A DNA stretch of 64,000 nt from Pseudomonas putida (GTDB taxonomy: Bacteria; Pseudomonadota; Gammaproteobacteria; Pseudomonadales; Pseudomonadaceae): positions 930,001-994,000 of the forward strand of contig CP163498.1 in the NCBI GenBank assembly GCA_041071465.1. The letters run 5' to 3'. Positions within the stretch are counted from its first letter, which is position 1, and the number at the start of each line of letters is the position of its first letter. The notes under the pieces are model-generated. The model was not told where the DNA came from. It did no database searches and was given only the letters and a program-made list of their open reading frames with translations. This document shows, piece after piece, positions 63,026 to 64,000 of the stretch. Both the position numbers and the translations under genes were made by a program.

Positions 63026-64000
63026 ATGAGCACTTTGCAACCCGCACGCCAGCTGCTGCCCGGCTTGTTAGCCATGTCCTGCGCCCTCCCCGTGTTCGCC
63101 GCCAACGAAGGTGGATTCATGGAGGACGCCAAGGCCACCCTCAACCTGCGCAACTTCTACATCAACCGCAACTTCGTCGACCCGGCCCATCCGCAGGGCA
63201 AGGCCGAGGAATGGACGCAAAGCTTTATCCTCGACGCCCGTTCCGGGTTTACCCAGGGCACCGTCGGTTTCGGCGTGGACGTCCTGGGCCTGTATTCGGT
63301 CAAGCTCGACGGTGGCAAAGGCACCACCAACACTCACCTGCTGCCCGTGCATGACGACGGCCGCCCTGCCGATGACTTTGGCCGGTTGGGTGTAGCACTG
63401 AAAGCCAAGCTGTCCGAAACCGAACTGAAAGTCGGTGAATGGATGCCGGTACTACCGATCCTGCGCTCGGACGATGGCCGTTCGCTGCCGCAAACCTTCC
63501 GCGGTGGCCAGCTGACCTCCAAGGAAATCGCCGGCCTGACCCTGTACGCCGGCCAGTTCCGCGGCAACAGCCCGCGCAATGACGCCAGCATGGAAGACAT
63601 GTCGCTGAACGGCAAAGCCGCGTTCACCTCCGACCGATTCAACTTCGGCGGCGGTGAGTACACCTTCAACGACAAGCGCACCATGATTGGCCTGTGGGAC
63701 GCCCAGCTCAAGGACATCTACCGCCAGCAGTACCTCAACCTGACGCACAGCCAGCCGCTGGGCGACTGGACCCTGGGCGCCAACCTCGGCTACTTCATCG
63801 GCAAGGAAGACGGCGGCGAACGTGCCGGCAAGCTGGACAACCGCACCGCTTCCGCCCTGCTTTCGGCACGCTACCAAGGCCATACCTTCTATGTCGGGCT
63901 GCAGAAGGTGAGCGGCGACGATGCCTGGATGCGGGTCAATGGCACCAGTGGCGGCACCCTGGCCAACGACAGCTACAACTCGAGCTTCGACAATGCCAAG
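63026..64000 (+). CDS. OprD-family porin (BenF-like), 5' part only
   Basis: The reading frame from ATG 63026 runs open for 325 codons to the window edge. The precursor has a signal peptide (about 1-25, cut after VFA), then NEGGFMEDAKATLNLRNFYINRNF, EWTQSFILDARSGFTQGTVGFGVDVLG, LRSDDGRSLPQTFRGGQLTSKEIAGL and KDIYRQQYLNL, the conserved segments of OprD-family porins. P. putida has a BenF-like porin beside ttgABC, which fits. The substrate, possibly an aromatic acid, is inferred. The C-terminal third is outside the window. Confidence 0.88.
   Translation, partial: MSTLQPARQLLPGLLAMSCALPVFAANEGGFMEDAKATLNLRNFYINRNFVDPAHPQGKAEEWTQSFILDARSGFTQGTVGFGVDVLGLYSVKLDGGKGTTNTHLLPVHDDGRPADDFGRLGVALKAKLSETELKVGEWMPVLPILRSDDGRSLPQTFRGGQLTSKEIAGLTLYAGQFRGNSPRNDASMEDMSLNGKAAFTSDRFNFGGGEYTFNDKRTMIGLWDAQLKDIYRQQYLNLTHSQPLGDWTLGANLGYFIGKEDGGERAGKLDNRTASALLSARYQGHTFYVGLQKVSGDDAWMRVNGTSGGTLANDSYNSSFDNAK

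Overview
The window is a high-GC, gene-dense chromosomal segment that looks like the Pseudomonas putida group. The reasons are the gene order pdxJ-recO-era-rnc-lepB-lepA-mucD-mucB-mucA-algU, then nadB, phaG, and the TtgR-TtgABC solvent/antibiotic efflux locus next to an OprD-family porin, together with P. putida-type REP palindromes (GTGGGAGCGGGC-like arms) in many intergenic gaps. Protein identifications rest on recognised motifs and family resemblance; no database search was run. I saw no prophage, transposase, integron or CRISPR array, so this is ordinary core/soft-core chromosome.

Layout. 1-2429: start of a small exported protein divergent from a heavy-metal-type two-component system. 2476-12447 (minus strand): PLP synthesis (pdxJ), recombination repair (recO), ribosome/RNA processing (era, rnc), secretion (lepB), translation factor lepA, then the envelope-stress regulon mucD-mucB-mucA-algU with an AlgU-type promoter. 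12883-17208: nadB, ygfX-sdhE, ygfZ and an HDOD protein. 17234-24979: TctD-TctE two-component system divergent from a tricarboxylate uptake system (OprD-type porin, TctC, TctB, TctA, AbrB-family membrane protein). 25038-34591: ung, an enoyl-CoA hydratase-like enzyme, a Tyr/Arg-rich lipoprotein, a diguanylate cyclase with a small Cys-rich protein, an RsuA-like pseudouridine synthase, phaG, tRNA-Gly(CCC), a SulP transporter and a SIR2-like DUF4917 protein. 34625-43729: methyltransferase, TPM-domain protein, periplasmic beta-glucosidase bglX, and a DctB/DctD(MifS/MifR)-like pair that probably drives an alpha-ketoglutarate permease from a visible sigma-54 promoter. 43929-54209: accessory metabolism and regulators (four-repeat membrane protein, a secreted 13-residue-repeat protein, flavin reductase-like protein, monooxygenase-like protein, AraC and two LysR regulators, a TPP enzyme, a noncanonical metallo-beta-lactamase-fold protein, an oxaloacetate decarboxylase-type enzyme). 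54586-64000: MFS drug exporter, ttgR, ttgABC and the 5' part of an OprD-family porin that runs off the window.

Two things stand out. First, six genes (rnc, ygfZ, the DctB-like kinase, the oxaloacetate decarboxylase, ttgR and ttgA) each carry a one-base indel; five of the six changes lie in short G/C runs. Removing the indel restores the normal family length every time. This pattern fits sequencing or assembly error better than parallel decay, but ttgR/ttgA deserve checking because real lesions would change efflux. Second, there is a 56-bp perfect palindrome at 46734-46789 between two divergent genes, which no ordinary feature explains. Other items worth a look are the secreted repeat protein, the fourfold-repeat membrane protein, the SIR2-like protein and several putative operators with 11-bp direct repeats.
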